DNA of 64,000 nucleotides from Spartobacteria bacterium (GCA_003167555.1 PMSN01000014.1:62001-126000), one strand, 5' to 3'. Shown: positions 18,069 through 27,767, counted from the stretch's first letter. Notes: generated from the sequence alone by a model not told the origin. Made by a program: numbers and translations.

Positions 18069-18734
18069 TTATGGCGTCTCCCGGATTGTGTACCCCACAT
18101 GCCGCACCGTGTGAATGAGCGGCGGCATTCCAATTTTTTTTCGCAGGCGTCCCACGAAAACTTCCACGAGTTTCATATCGTATTCGTGTTCGCGTTCCCA
18201 AACGCGCTCGCACAATTCCGTGCGGGTAAAGACGCGACCCGGCTCGCGCATCAGCACTTTGAGCAGCGTCATTTCGCGAGTGGAAAGCTCGATGTGGCGG
18301 TCGCCGCGATGCACCTGCTGGTTCGCCAGATCGAGCGTCAAGTCGTCGACCCGTAACGTGATTTCTGGCTCCTCCGCGTAACGCCGCCCGAGCGCTCGCA
18401 CGCGCGCCACCAATTCCTGCATCGCAAATGGTTTCGCGAGATAGTCGTCCGCGCCGAGTTGCAGTCCCGTCACGCGATCGGTCAGCTCGCCTCGCGCGGT
18501 CAGCATCAAGACGCGATGCGACATATTTTTTGCGCGCATTCGTCGCAGCACTTCGAAGCCATCCATGCCCGGCAACCCGACGTCGAGGACGATCAGATCG
18601 AACGGCGTCTTCTCCGCTTCACGCAAAGCCGATTCGCCATCGTGAATCACGACCGGATCGTGGCCCGCCTCGGTCAACGCCGACGACACATGGCGTGCGA
18701 GCCGGGCTTCGTCGTCTACCACCAGAATGCGCAT
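18069..18734 (-). CDS. OmpR/PhoB-family response regulator
   Basis: 221 aa. The receiver domain (1-115) has the acidic pair D7/D8, phospho-acceptor D51 in LIVLDVGLPGMDG, the LTAR threonine and KPF lysine. The winged-helix domain (125-221) ends with VEVFVGRLRKKIG and TVRHVGYTIRE. The start MRILVVDDE is standard. No histidine kinase lies beside it, so it is an orphan here. Near-identical palindromes upstream of this gene and upstream of the 17969 gene suggest it controls both itself and the secreted protein. Confidence 0.93.
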   Translation of the reverse strand: MRILVVDDEARLARHVSSALTEAGHDPVVIHDGESALREAEKTPFDLIVLDVGLPGMDGFEVLRRMRAKNMSHRVLMLTARGELTDRVTGLQLGADDYLAKPFAMQELVARVRALGRRYAEEPEITLRVDDLTLDLANQQVHRGDRHIELSTREMTLLKVLMREPGRVFTRTELCERVWEREHEYDMKLVEVFVGRLRKKIGMPPLIHTVRHVGYTIRETP

Positions 18735-18818
18735 GATATCTCGGGTGACGCTAAGAGCGCGGCGTTCTCCAGTCCAAGAATCTTACGTAGGGCGGATCAA
18801 TGAAAGCGCGAGCCGCCA

Positions 18819-18840
18819 AAGGTAACGCACATGTTACCTT
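18819..18840. promoter_or_regulatory. Candidate autoregulatory palindrome
   Basis: Perfect inverted repeat AAGGTAAC-GCACAT-GTTACCTT, 85 bp upstream of the response-regulator start. It is shared with 18013-18034. Confidence 0.55.
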
Positions 18841-18863
18841 GCAACGGGCGCGGGACGAATTCC

Positions 18864-19058
18864 TCAGGCTGCGAGAAGATCGATGGCGTCGAGGGCAGCG
18901 ATGATTTCGCAGCCGATCACCAACTTTTGCAGATCGTCGCAATCGCGCAGTTCTTCGTCGGTCACGAGGCGGAGCCAGAAATTGTCCGCGGGAGAATTCT
19001 TCTTCCTGGATTCAATCGCGAAAGCCGGATTCAGCACGTTCGCTTTTAAGCACCGCAC
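18864..19058 (-). CDS. Short ORF, possible remnant of a four-helix-bundle protein
   Basis: 64 aa from a GTG at 19058; the longer frame begins inside the tRNA and is rejected. The part DNFWLRLVTDEELRD followed by LQKLVIGCEIIAALDAI loosely resembles the C-terminal helices of S23-type four-helix-bundle proteins. There is no matching N-terminal half in view, so it may be a fragment. It may also be only a chance ORF. Confidence 0.3.
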   Translation of the reverse strand: MRCLKANVLNPAFAIESRKKNSPADNFWLRLVTDEELRDCDDLQKLVIGCEIIAALDAIDLLAA

Positions 19059-19103
19059 GTGCCAAGGGTCGGTCTCCCCAGCAATCCAAAATCGAAAATG
19101 AAA

Positions 19104-19179
19104 TGGGGTGGCCGACGGGACTCGAACCCGCAACAGCCAGAATCACAATCTGGAGCTCTACCATTGAGCTACGGCCACC
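19104..19179 (-). tRNA. tRNA-His (GTG anticodon)
   Basis: On the minus strand the cloverleaf has acceptor GTGGCCG / CGGCCAC, the extra 5' G (19179) facing discriminator C that is characteristic of tRNA-His, a D arm (TAGCTCAATGGTAGAGCT), an anticodon stem CCAGA-TTGTGAT-TCTGG with anticodon GTG, and a T arm GCGGGTTCGAGTCCCGT. CCA is encoded at 19106-19104. Confidence 0.96.
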
Positions 19180-19325
19180 AACAGAGTCTGGATTTTAGTT
19201 TTTCGAGAGCTGATTGCAAAGGGAAAGCGCCCCGAGCTTGGCACGGCGGACGCTTTACTTTGAGGGGCGATGCTTCTGGCATTGCAACTCAACCCACACA
19301 TGAATATTCTCGGCTTCTCCAACGC

Positions 19326-21425
19326 ATGAAGAAAATCGGTCTGATTTTGTTCGCCGGTTTTTGTCTTTCGCTCGCGCCCGCCCGCCTGCCCGCGCAGTCC
19401 GATGACCCGAGCGAGGTTTTCCTCAAGGCCTACATGACCTCGCAGCAGGGCGAGAAACTCGAGCACGACAATCAATTGCCGGCCGCGTTGGCGAAATTCC
19501 GCTTTGCCGGCAGTCTCCTGGAAGAATTGCGCAAGACGCATCCGGATTGGCAGACGGCGATCGTCGATTACCGCAGCCGCAAGATCGGCGAAAACATCGT
19601 GCGCGTGCAGGGCAAGCTCGGGACCCAGAAAGATCTTGCAGCCACTTCAACGCCGCCCCCGCCGTCGTCGACTTCAACCGTTCCGGCTCTCCCGCAAAAA
19701 CCCGGGCCGGCCGAACCGAGCGTGGAGGTCGTTGCTCCCAAGACTGCCGAAACCAAGTCTCCAACTCCGTCAGCCGCTCCGCGTCAATCCGCGGCGAGCG
19801 ACGCCGCCATTAAGGAAGCGACGAGAAAATTGCAGGACAAAGTGGATCAACTCCAGGCCGAACTCCAAAAATCCAAGACCCAATACGACGCGGTCGCGAA
19901 AGAAAAGGAAACGCTGAACGGGCGCTTGCAGGAAACGAACTCGAAGCTCGAGAAGGCACAAAGCGAACTGGATAAATCCCGCGGCGCCGAAAAGGAAGTG
20001 CGCACTCAGCTCGCGCAGGCGGAGGAATCTCTCAAGAAGATCGCCGGCACCGAAGGCGGCAAGGCGAAGGCGCAGGAAGCTCTCCGGGCGGAAATTGCAC
20101 AGCTGAAAAAAGCACTCGTTTCCGCGGAGCAGGGCCGGGCCGCCGCCGAGAAACAGAAGGAAGCCGAAAGCAAGAAGTTGACGGAGGCGAACGCGCAAGT
20201 CGCCAGTGTCACGAAGGAACGCAACGAATTGCTGAACCAATTGAAGAACGCGAAGCAGGCGCAGGAACGCGTCCAGATCCTCGTCGCTGAGAATTCCGAA
20301 TTGAAACAGAAACTGGCGAACGCGGAAAAGACGGTGCGCGAGATCAGCGAGGACAAGCCGAAGAAGGAACAGGAAGTGGCCGACGTGAAGCGTCAGCTCG
20401 AACAATTGCGCCAGCAGTTGGCTGCCAGCCAAAAGCAAAATAAGGACTTCGAGGTGACGGTGGCCGAACTGCGTTCGCAACTGGAGGAAGCAGGCACCGA
20501 GCTGGAAAAGGCGAAATTGACCGGCGCAAATCCGGAGGAGACCGCGCGGCTCACGAAGGAGAACGAGATGTTGCGCAAGATCGTCGTGCGCGAGCGGGAG
20601 GAAGAAGCCCGGCGCGAGCAGGCGAAGAAGTTGATGCTGGCGGAGTTTGATAAATTGCAGATCAAATCCGACACGCTCAATCAGCAGATCGAGTTGCTGG
20701 CCCAGCCGGTCACGAAATTAAGCCCCGAGGAGCTGGCCTTGTTGCGGCAACCGGTCGTGTCGATCTCGGATAATCCGGGTGGATTGTCGGCGAGCTTTAC
20801 CGTCGCGAAAAATTCGACCTCGCCGGGGCCAAACACCAAGACAGTAGACCCGGGTCCGAAGCCCGCTGTGCCCGAGGAACTCGTCCCGATCGCGCGCGAG
20901 GCGAAGGAGAACTTCGAAAAGGGAAAATATCGCGCGGCCGAAAAACAGTATCAGGAGATCCTGACGAAGAGTCCGAACAATCTCTATTCGCTCTCGAATC
21001 TCGGCGTCGTTTATTTCCGCACCGGGAAACTGAAAGCCGCCGAGTTGACTCTGAAAAAGGCGGTGGCGCTCGCGCCAAAAGACGAATTTTCCCACACGAC
21101 GCTCGGGATTGTTTATTACCGGCAAAGCAAGTACGACGATGCGATCACGGAATTGACGAAAGCGCTCGGCCTCAACCCGAAAAGCGCGACGGCCCACAAT
21201 TATCTTGGGATCACGGCAAGCCAGAAGGGTTGGCAGGAAGCCGCTGAGAAAGAAATGCTCGACGCGATCGCGGCCAATCCGGATTACGCGGATGCGCACT
21301 TCAATCTCGCGGTCGTTTACGCCACCGGCTCCCCGCCCGCGAAGGAGCAGGCGAAACTGCATTACGTGAAAGCGACTTCGCTCGGCGCGGAACCGGATGC
21401 TGCGCTGGAGAAGCTGCTGCGGTAG
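19326..21425 (+). CDS. Secreted coiled-coil and TPR protein
   Basis: 699 aa from the ATG at 19326, which starts a signal peptide (MKKIGLILFAGFCLSLAPA). The 89 codons before it cross the tRNA and are not used. Residues about 160-460 are a long coiled coil rich in Glu, Lys and Gln (LQDKVDQLQAELQKSKTQYD and similar). The C-terminal 160 residues are TPRs (AAEKQYQEILTKSPNNLYSL; AELTLKKAVALAPKDEFSH; AITELTKALGLNPKSATAH). Such a protein is likely a periplasmic scaffold; its partner is unknown. Confidence 0.8.
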   Translation: MKKIGLILFAGFCLSLAPARLPAQSDDPSEVFLKAYMTSQQGEKLEHDNQLPAALAKFRFAGSLLEELRKTHPDWQTAIVDYRSRKIGENIVRVQGKLGTQKDLAATSTPPPPSSTSTVPALPQKPGPAEPSVEVVAPKTAETKSPTPSAAPRQSAASDAAIKEATRKLQDKVDQLQAELQKSKTQYDAVAKEKETLNGRLQETNSKLEKAQSELDKSRGAEKEVRTQLAQAEESLKKIAGTEGGKAKAQEALRAEIAQLKKALVSAEQGRAAAEKQKEAESKKLTEANAQVASVTKERNELLNQLKNAKQAQERVQILVAENSELKQKLANAEKTVREISEDKPKKEQEVADVKRQLEQLRQQLAASQKQNKDFEVTVAELRSQLEEAGTELEKAKLTGANPEETARLTKENEMLRKIVVREREEEARREQAKKLMLAEFDKLQIKSDTLNQQIELLAQPVTKLSPEELALLRQPVVSISDNPGGLSASFTVAKNSTSPGPNTKTVDPGPKPAVPEELVPIAREAKENFEKGKYRAAEKQYQEILTKSPNNLYSLSNLGVVYFRTGKLKAAELTLKKAVALAPKDEFSHTTLGIVYYRQSKYDDAITELTKALGLNPKSATAHNYLGITASQKGWQEAAEKEMLDAIAANPDYADAHFNLAVVYATGSPPAKEQAKLHYVKATSLGAEPDAALEKLLR

Positions 21426-21498
21426 GTGGATCGCGTCCCGCATGCGCGGGATCGCGCGATGCTTACGTTAGCACCGAGCGCGGAGCGCTCGATTCACC

Positions 21499-22215
21499 AT
21501 GCTCAAACCATTTCTCACCGCGAACTGGCGTTACCTGGCGATGTTGAATTTCGTCGCCGACCCCAAGATCCTGCAGCCGCTGGTCCCGAGCGAGACTGAG
21601 TTGGATTTTCACGAGGGCCAGACATTTCTCAGCGTGGTCGGTTTTCTTTTCCTCGACACGCGTGTCGTCGGTCTGCCGATTCCGCTTCATCGCGATTTCG
21701 AGGAAGTGAACCTGCGTTTTTATGTTCGGCGAAAGAGTGGCGATGAATGGCGGCGCGGCGTCGTCTTTGTCCGCGAGCTCGTTCCGCGGCCGGCGATCGC
21801 AATCGTTGCGCGAACATTTTATGGCGAGCCTTATTCGGCGCTGCCGATGCGGCACTCACTCGAGCACAAGGACGGACGCGTCTTTGCGGAATATCAGTGG
21901 CGGCGGGGCAGGCGCTGGGAAACGCTCGCGATGACGGCGACCGGCGAACCGCAGGGAGCGGCGCAGGGATCGCACGAAGAGTTTATCACTGAGCATTACT
22001 GGGGCTACACCGCGCGCCGCTCCGGCAACAGCGAGTATCGCGTCGAGCATCCACGCTGGCGATTATGGACCGCGCAGACCACAAAGTTCGAAGCGGATGT
22101 CGCCACGCTCTACGGCCCGCAATTTGTTGAAGCGCTTGCAGCACGTCCGGCGTCCGCGTTCATCGCGGAAGGTTCGCATGTGGAAGTGCAACGACGAACG
22201 CGTGAATTGGAATAA
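21499..22215 (+). CDS. DUF2071 / YqjF-family protein
   Basis: 238 aa, full length for the family. It starts MLKPFLTANWRYLAMLNF and has the family pattern of LQPLVPSETELDFHEG, SVVGFLFLDTRVVGLPIP, NLRFYVRR and GVVFVRELVPR. The predicted fold is a beta-sheet acetoacetate-decarboxylase-like cup; no enzymatic activity is established for the family. No signal peptide. It is convergent with acnA across a large palindrome. Confidence 0.85.
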   Translation: MLKPFLTANWRYLAMLNFVADPKILQPLVPSETELDFHEGQTFLSVVGFLFLDTRVVGLPIPLHRDFEEVNLRFYVRRKSGDEWRRGVVFVRELVPRPAIAIVARTFYGEPYSALPMRHSLEHKDGRVFAEYQWRRGRRWETLAMTATGEPQGAAQGSHEEFITEHYWGYTARRSGNSEYRVEHPRWRLWTAQTTKFEADVATLYGPQFVEALAARPASAFIAEGSHVEVQRRTRELE

Positions 22216-22232
22216 CGCGGCCCGCAACGTTT

Positions 22233-22387
22233 GTCATCCCGAGCCGCGTCAAACGGCGAGGGACCTCACAAGCGTTCTTGCGCTTAGGCACTACATCAGG
22301 CGTGTTCGTCAAGACACGCGTCATGCCTGCAAGATGACGCAATCTGCGTGGGTGAGGTCCCTCGCCGTCTGCGCGGCTCGGGATGAC
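22233..22387. repeat. Large palindromic repeat between convergent genes
   Basis: Left arm 22233-22269 (GTCATCCCGAGCCGCG then ACGGCGAGGGACCTCAC) and right arm 22352-22387 are near-perfect reverse complements separated by about 80 bp. The same arm sequence recurs at 34928-35017 and once at 37668. It could fold as a terminator for both the DUF2071 gene and acnA. Confidence 0.85.
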
Positions 22388-22394
22388 CCGCTTG

Positions 22395-25271
22395 CTACTT
22401 CCGCGCCATCAACTCGCGCAGCACGAACGGCAGGATTCCGCCGTGCCGGTAGTAGTCGATCTCGATCGGAGTATCGATCCGCAGCTTCACGGGAATCTCT
22501 TCCCGCTTTCCATCTTTACGCGTGATTTCGAGCGTGACCGTTTGCCCCGGCTCAATCGTCTCGGACAATCCGGTGATCGCGTAGACTTCCGTTCCGTCGA
22601 GTCCCAGCGTCTGCGCGTTCGTGCCCTCGGCGAATTGCAGCGGCAGCACGCCCATGCCGACGAGATTCGAGCGATGAATCCGCTCGAAGCTCGCGGCCAC
22701 GACCGCTTTCACCCCGAGCAAACGCGTTCCTTTCGCCGCCCAATCGCGGCTCGATCCCGTGCCGTATTCGTGGCCGGAGAGGATGACCAGCGGAACTTTG
22801 TCCGCCGCATAACGCATCGCCGCGTCGAAGATCGTTGTTTGTTCGCCGCTTGGTTGATGAATCGTCACGCCGCCCTCCGTTCCGGGTGCCATCAAATTCT
22901 TGATCCGGACGTTGGCGAAGGTTCCGCGCGTCATCACCAAGTCATTTCCGCGCCGGCTACCGTAGCTGTTGAAATCCACCGCGCTGATTCCGCGCGACAC
23001 CAGATACTGGCCCGCCGGTGATGTCGTCTTGATCGCGCCCGCCGGCGAAATGTGGTCGGTCGTGACCGAGTCGCCAAAAATTCCCAACGGACGCGCGCCG
23101 CGGATCTCCTCGATCCGCCCGGGTTCCATCGAGAAGTTTTCGAAAAAGGGCGGCTTATGAATGTAGTCGCTCTTCTCATCCCACTCGTAAATCTCTCCCG
23201 TGCTCGACGGGATCTCATTCCACTTCGGATTTTGCCCCGCGAAATCGCGGTAAAGCCGCTGGAAAACTTCCGGCGTCAATGCTGACTGCATTGTGTCGCG
23301 GATTTCCTGGAGAGTCGGCCAAAGATCACGCAGAAATACGTCACGACCGTCCGATCCCTTGCCCATTGGATCGGTCGAAAGGTTGAGATCGACGCGCCCC
23401 GCGAGAGCGAAGGCGACGACGAGCGGCGGCGACATCAGGAAATTAGCTTTGATGTTTTGGTGAACGCGCGCTTCGAAATTTCGATTGCCGGAAAGGACGG
23501 AGGCCGCGACGAGATCGAATTCGTTGATCGCCTTTTCGATCTTCGGGTGGAGCGGCCCGGAATTGCCGATGCAAGTCGTGCAGCCATAGCCGACGACGTT
23601 GAATCCCAGTTGATCGAGATATTTTTGCAGACCAGTCTTCTGGAGATAATCGGAAACGACGCGCGAGCCCGGCGCGAGCGAAGTCTTCACGGCGGGATCA
23701 ATCGTTAGGCCGCGCTCGACCGCTTTCTTCGCGAGCAAACCGGCGGCGAGCATCACGCTGGGGTTGCTCGTGTTCGTGCAGCTCGTAATGGCCGCGATCA
23801 AAACGCTGCCATGGCCGATCCGGCTCTGTCCGTGCGCGAACGTTGCGCCAGGCTTCGCTTCGATTTCGTCGACCGAATCCGGCGTCGGACGGTTCGCCAC
23901 CATCTCGACTTTGTTGCGCTCATCGCCCGGTTCGATTCCCTGATCGTCGTTGTCGCTCGAAACCATCTCGCCCTGGTTCGGCGGCGTGCCGTTGAGATTG
24001 ACAAGATGATGTTTCCCGAGGTCGCCGTTCGTCTTGCCGTAGCCTCCATCCTTCAGCGGCTTCTCGAGCAGCGAACGAAACACGCTGCCCAACTCCGGGA
24101 GATTCACCCGGTCCTGCGGACGTTTCGGGCCGGCCACGCTCGGCTGCACGTCAGCGAGATCGAGTTCGAGATCGACGCTGTAATCCACTTCGCCTTTCCG
24201 CGGCATGCCGAACATTTCTTGCGCACGGAAATAATTCTCGAACGCGGCGCATTGTTCCTCAGTGCGGCCGGTCGCGCGCAAATAATTGACCGACTCGGCA
24301 TCGACCGGGAAATAACCCATCGTCGCGCCGTACTCCGGCGCCATGTTACCGACAGTCGCGCGATCCGGCAGCGGCAACGAGGCCGCGCCCGCGCCATAGA
24401 ATTCCACAAATTTGCCCACCACTTTCTGCGCGCGCAGCATTTGCGTGATGTGCAGGGCGAGATCTGTCGCGGTCACGCCTTCCCGCAACTGACCGGTCAT
24501 GTGCACGCCCACCACTTCCGGCGTCAGGAAGTAAACCGGCTGACCGAGCATGCCCGCTTCCGCCTCGATGCCGCCCACGCCCCAGCCGACGACGCCGAGC
24601 CCGTTGATCATCGTGGTGTGCGAATCCGTGCCGACGAGAGTATCGGGATAAAAAATCTCTGACTTCTGGCCTCCGCTCTCCGCCCACTGGCTCAGAACAC
24701 CTTTGGCGAGATACTCGAGATTGACCTGGTGCACGATGCCGATCCCGGGCGGGACGAGTCCGAACGTTTTGAAAGCTTGCTGGCCCCATTTCAGGAATTG
24801 GTAACGCTCGCGGTTGCGTTTGAATTCCATCTCCATGTTTAAGCGCAGCGCTTCGGCCGAACCGGCAAAATCGACCTGCACAGAGTGATCCACGACGAGG
24901 TCGACGGGAACGAGCGGTTCGATGATTTTCGGATCGCCGCCCAGTTCCTTCACCGCGCTCCGCATCGCCGCGAGATCGACGACTAAAGGAACGCCGGTGA
25001 AATCCTGAAGGACAATGCGCGCGACGACGAAAGGAATCTCCTCATTCGCGGGCGATTTCGCGTTCCAGTTCGCCAGCGTCTCGACATCTTTCCGCCGGAC
25101 CTTCTTCCCATCGCAATTTCGCAGGACCGATTCGAGCACGATGCGAATGCTGACCGGCAGCCGCGAAATTTTTCCGACACCCTGATCTTCCAGCGCTGGC
25201 AACGAATGCAAAAACCCTTCGCGGCCATTGCCGGCGTCGAATTTCTTCAGGGTCTGGAAATCGTCAGTCAT
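22395..25271 (-). CDS. acnA: Aconitate hydratase A
   Basis: 958 aa. Converts citrate to isocitrate in the TCA cycle using a [4Fe-4S] cluster. Cluster-binding stretches are [15 protein letters not shown] and [13 protein letters not shown]. The swivel domain near the end has [16 protein letters not shown]. It is longer than typical AcnA (about 890) because of a hydrophilic insert before [14 protein letters not shown] (from about [18 protein letters not shown] to [10 protein letters not shown]). The start codon lies at the edge of a palindromic repeat, with no evident Shine-Dalgarno site. The peroxiredoxin gene lies upstream on the same strand. One nonamer site is antisense at 23702. Confidence 0.96.
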   Translation of the reverse strand: MTDDFQTLKKFDAGNGREGFLHSLPALEDQGVGKISRLPVSIRIVLESVLRNCDGKKVRRKDVETLANWNAKSPANEEIPFVVARIVLQDFTGVPLVVDLAAMRSAVKELGGDPKIIEPLVPVDLVVDHSVQVDFAGSAEALRLNMEMEFKRNRERYQFLKWGQQAFKTFGLVPPGIGIVHQVNLEYLAKGVLSQWAESGGQKSEIFYPDTLVGTDSHTTMINGLGVVGWGVGGIEAEAGMLGQPVYFLTPEVVGVHMTGQLREGVTATDLALHITQMLRAQKVVGKFVEFYGAGAASLPLPDRATVGNMAPEYGATMGYFPVDAESVNYLRATGRTEEQCAAFENYFRAQEMFGMPRKGEVDYSVDLELDLADVQPSVAGPKRPQDRVNLPELGSVFRSLLEKPLKDGGYGKTNGDLGKHHLVNLNGTPPNQGEMVSSDNDDQGIEPGDERNKVEMVANRPTPDSVDEIEAKPGATFAHGQSRIGHGSVLIAAITSCTNTSNPSVMLAAGLLAKKAVERGLTIDPAVKTSLAPGSRVVSDYLQKTGLQKYLDQLGFNVVGYGCTTCIGNSGPLHPKIEKAINEFDLVAASVLSGNRNFEARVHQNIKANFLMSPPLVVAFALAGRVDLNLSTDPMGKGSDGRDVFLRDLWPTLQEIRDTMQSALTPEVFQRLYRDFAGQNPKWNEIPSSTGEIYEWDEKSDYIHKPPFFENFSMEPGRIEEIRGARPLGIFGDSVTTDHISPAGAIKTTSPAGQYLVSRGISAVDFNSYGSRRGNDLVMTRGTFANVRIKNLMAPGTEGGVTIHQPSGEQTTIFDAAMRYAADKVPLVILSGHEYGTGSSRDWAAKGTRLLGVKAVVAASFERIHRSNLVGMGVLPLQFAEGTNAQTLGLDGTEVYAITGLSETIEPGQTVTLEITRKDGKREEIPVKLRIDTPIEIDYYRHGGILPFVLRELMARK
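23702..23710 (+). other. TCGTTAGGC site in acnA
   Basis: Antisense to acnA, where it reads ggc-cta-acg (Gly-Leu-Thr) with the rare Leu codon CTA. Confidence 0.55.
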
Positions 25272-25357
25272 TCTGAGCGTAGCGGAGCGGAGTCGAAGAA
25301 TCCCGTGAAAATACGTTTGGTTGCGCAGCGGGGTGTCTCGACTTCGCTCGACATGAC
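25267..25357. repeat. Palindromic repeat covering the acnA start
   Basis: Arms GTCATTCTGAGCG... (25267-25304) and ...CTTCGCTCGACATGAC (25332-25357) are diverged relatives of the GTCATCCCGAGC family. The left arm contains the acnA ATG (25271). Confidence 0.65.
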
Positions 25358-25364
25358 AAAAAGT

Positions 25365-25859
25365 TTATTTCAGCTCCGCCAGCTTCGCTTTGATCTTGTC
25401 GAAATTCGGCAGCTCGCGCGCGTCGTCGGTGCTCTCCGCATATTGAATGACGCCGGCGCGGTCGACGACGAACGCAGATCGCTTCGGCACGCCGCCCATG
25501 CCCAAATTCATCTGGGGTAGAAACGAGTCGTACATCACGTCATATTGTTTCGCGACTTTGTGTTCGTAATCGCTCAGGAGCGGGACGGTGATGCTTTCCT
25601 TCTTGGCCCAGGCTTCCTGCGCGAACGGGTTGTCGCCGCTGATCCCGTAAACGCTCGCGTTCAGATCGGTGTATTCGCGCAGGCCGTTGCTGATCCCGCA
25701 CATCTCCGTCGTGCACGTGCCGGTGAAGGCCATGGGGAAAAAAAGGAGGAGCGTATTCGTTTTTCCGAAGTTCTCGCTCAGCTTGATCTGCTTCGGTCCA
25801 TCCGCCGTCTTGCTGGCGAGCGAAAAATCGGGGGCTTTGGTTCCAACTGCGAGTGCCAT
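25365..25859 (-). CDS. AhpE/Bcp-like peroxiredoxin
   Basis: 164 aa, cytoplasmic. Reduces peroxides through a reactive Cys. The active-site segment is FPMAFTGTCTTEMCG, with the peroxidatic Cys49 in TxxC and a second Cys54. The thioredoxin fold ends with AFVVDRAGVIQYAE. The pattern fits AhpE-type one-Cys or atypical two-Cys enzymes; the reductant is not encoded beside it. Stop is about 95 bp upstream of acnA on the same strand, with a repeat between them, so co-transcription with this oxidation-sensitive iron-sulfur enzyme is possible. Confidence 0.9.
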   Translation of the reverse strand: MALAVGTKAPDFSLASKTADGPKQIKLSENFGKTNTLLLFFPMAFTGTCTTEMCGISNGLREYTDLNASVYGISGDNPFAQEAWAKKESITVPLLSDYEHKVAKQYDVMYDSFLPQMNLGMGGVPKRSAFVVDRAGVIQYAESTDDARELPNFDKIKAKLAELK

Positions 25860-26007
25860 AAGAAATCTCCTGTTTGGTTTGATCGAGGGAGATCAACTAT
25901 AGAAACGGCGCGGGCATGGTCAAAGGGTTTAGAGAGATCGATCGCGATCTTTGTGTCCTTCGTGTGAGAATCCTTTCCCGCGGCGAGGACTGTGGTAAGC
26001 TCCGCGC

Positions 26008-26422
26008 GATGGCAGATGATCGCTCCGAAGAAATTCGGAGAGGAAAGTCCGAACACCATACGGCAGCATGCCGCGGAAAACACGCGGGCGCCGCAGTTGC
26101 AAGATTGCGGTGACGGAAAGTGTCACAGAAAAGACACCGCCGGTTCTTTGGCAACAAAGCTCAGGTAAGGTTGAAAAGGCGAGGTAAGAGCTCACCGCTC
26201 GCGGAGTAATCTGCGAGGCACGAAAAACCCCATGTGGTGCAAGACAGAACAGAGGCAGGACAGCCGGTCCGTCGACCCTCGGGTATCGTCGCATCACGGT
26301 GAACTGTAGCGGCGGTCTCTGACCGCCGAACGCAAGTCACCGGGCGGCTCATGCAAGTGAGTCGAGATAAATGATCATCGCGGTTGAGCAATCATCCGAA
26401 CAGAATTCGGCTTATCGCCATC
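26008..26422 (+). ncRNA. rnpB: RNase P RNA, bacterial class A
   Basis: The catalytic RNA that trims the 5' ends of tRNA precursors. Hallmarks in order: GAGGAAAGTCCGAACACCAT (from 26038), GGCAGCATGCCG, ACGGAAAGTGTCACAGAAA, AGGTAAGAGCTCACCG (26183 region), a late GCAAGTGAGTCGAGATAAATG and the terminal CAGAATTCGGCTTATCGCC. The ends pair as GATGGC (26008-26013) with GCCATC (26417-26422), which sets the limits. A TAAGCT -10 box sits just before at 25996. Loop lengths were not folded in detail. Confidence 0.95.
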
Positions 26423-26427
26423 AAAAT

Positions 26428-26459
26428 GAAGGGCGCTTTCAGAAATGAAGGCGCCCTTC
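26428..26459 (+). terminator. rnpB terminator, shared with convergent gene
   Basis: Stem GAAGGGCGC / GCGCCCTTC (26428-26436, 26451-26459) followed by CGCTTTTA. The convergent aminotransferase gene stops 6 bp later, so it may work both ways. Confidence 0.8.
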
Positions 26460-26464
26460 CGCTT

Positions 26465-27538
26465 TTACGGCAGGCTGTCGTCTATGCTGGCGAGCAAATG
26501 CGAGATGGTGTCCCCGGTTTCGTCGCCCATGTTGGAGAGGCGGAAGGTTTCGCCTTTGATCTTGCCGTAGCCGCCGTCGATGACGAGATGGTGTTTGGCG
26601 CGGAGGTCACGTACGAGTTCCGCGACATCGATCCCGCGGCTGTTTCGCACGCAGGTCAACGTCTTCGAACGGAAGCCTTCTTCGGCGAAGAAATCGAAGC
26701 CGGTGCGGCGGACCCAATCGTGCACGAGCGCATTTGTTTTCGCGTGGCGCTCGTAACGATTCGTTAGGCCTTCGGTGAAAATGTCGTCAAGCTTCGACGC
26801 GAGAGCGTGAATATGTGCGATGCTCGGCGTGCTGGGCGTCATGTCGTTTTCCTGGTTCTTTTTGAATTCTAGGAAATCGAAGTAATAGCCGCGATCGGTT
26901 TGTCTTTTCGCTCGCGCGAATCCTTTCTCGGAAACCGCGAAGAGAGAAAAACCCGGAGGCAGGGCGAGCGCTTTCTGACTGCCGGTGAGGAGAACATCGA
27001 TGCCGAGCTCATCCATCGGAATCGGCACGGCGGAGAAAGACGAGACGGAATCGACGATGAGCGCCACCTCGGGATATTTTTTTGCGACGGTGCAGATTTC
27101 TTCCAGCGGGTTCATGACGCCGGTGGAGGTCTCGTTGTGAATCAGCGTGACGGCGTCGAAATCGCCAGTGGCCAGTTTGTTGTCGAGCGCCTGGGCGCCG
27201 ATGTGCTTGCCCCAATCGACCTGAAGCGGTTCGGCGGTTTTTCCGCAACGCCGGCTCACGTCGAGCCATTTATCTGAGAAGGCGCCGCACATGCAGTTGA
27301 GGACGCGGCGCGAGACGAGATTGCGGATGGCTGCTTCCATCACGCCCCAGGCGGACGATGTGGAGAGAAAGACCGGCTGCCTGGTTCCGAACAAAGTCTG
27401 GAGTCGCGGATGAATGGAGCGGTAGAGGGCGCGGAAATCTTCGCTGCGGTGGCCGATCATCGGGCGCGAGAAAGCGGCCCACGTTTTGGCGGAGACTTCG
27501 ACCGGGCCGGGGATGAAGAGCTTGTCGTGTGGAAGCAC
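26465..27538 (-). CDS. Class V aminotransferase, alanine-glyoxylate / serine-pyruvate type
   Basis: 357 aa from a GTG at 27538; the in-frame ATG at 27598 would take in a palindromic repeat and is less likely. It starts KLFIPGPVEVS, typical of the alanine-glyoxylate / serine-pyruvate (phosphoserine-like) subgroup. The PLP-binding lysine is in TGSQKALALPPG and NETSTGVMNPLEEIC is conserved upstream. It moves an amino group between Ala or Ser and glyoxylate, pyruvate or a related keto acid. Exact substrates cannot be told. Its end abuts the rnpB terminator. Confidence 0.86.
   Translation of the reverse strand: MLPHDKLFIPGPVEVSAKTWAAFSRPMIGHRSEDFRALYRSIHPRLQTLFGTRQPVFLSTSSAWGVMEAAIRNLVSRRVLNCMCGAFSDKWLDVSRRCGKTAEPLQVDWGKHIGAQALDNKLATGDFDAVTLIHNETSTGVMNPLEEICTVAKKYPEVALIVDSVSSFSAVPIPMDELGIDVLLTGSQKALALPPGFSLFAVSEKGFARAKRQTDRGYYFDFLEFKKNQENDMTPSTPSIAHIHALASKLDDIFTEGLTNRYERHAKTNALVHDWVRRTGFDFFAEEGFRSKTLTCVRNSRGIDVAELVRDLRAKHHLVIDGGYGKIKGETFRLSNMGDETGDTISHLLASIDDSLP
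26761..26769 (+). other. TCGTTAGGC site in the aminotransferase gene
   Basis: Antisense to the gene, where it reads ggc-cta-acg (Gly-Leu-Thr). Confidence 0.55.
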
Positions 27539-27547
27539 AGCAGCAAA

Positions 27548-27586
27548 CGTCGAACGCCCAACACCGAACGTCCAATGTCGAATGAA
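27548..27586. repeat. CGTCGAACGCCCAAC-type repeat arm
   Basis: Single arm with tandem-like CGTCGAACGCCCAAC, CCGAACGTCCAA and TGTCGAATGAA units, related to the inverted pair at 44757-44893. Lies at the 5' end of the aminotransferase gene in a divergent region. Confidence 0.6.
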
Positions 27587-27767
27587 GCAAGAATGCAAGA
27601 CGCGCGAAACGGAGGCGCGTTGCCTTTACTACTGCTGATCTTTCTTGATAAAGCTGATGTCGCCCCTGCGGTCGAGCGCGCTGGCGCTTGCGCGGGAAAC
27701 TTTCGCGTGGCATAAGACCAAGCCTCGCGCGCCAAACCCCGCGCCCAGTGCACCCAAATTTCGCTTC

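Noticed and set aside
19059-19133. Minus-strand start MRVRVPSATPFHF
   Set aside because: This wording is the usual artefact of translating across a tRNA 3' end.
19059-19325. N-terminal extension of the coiled-coil protein
   Set aside because: Runs through tRNA-His; the signal peptide starts at 19326.
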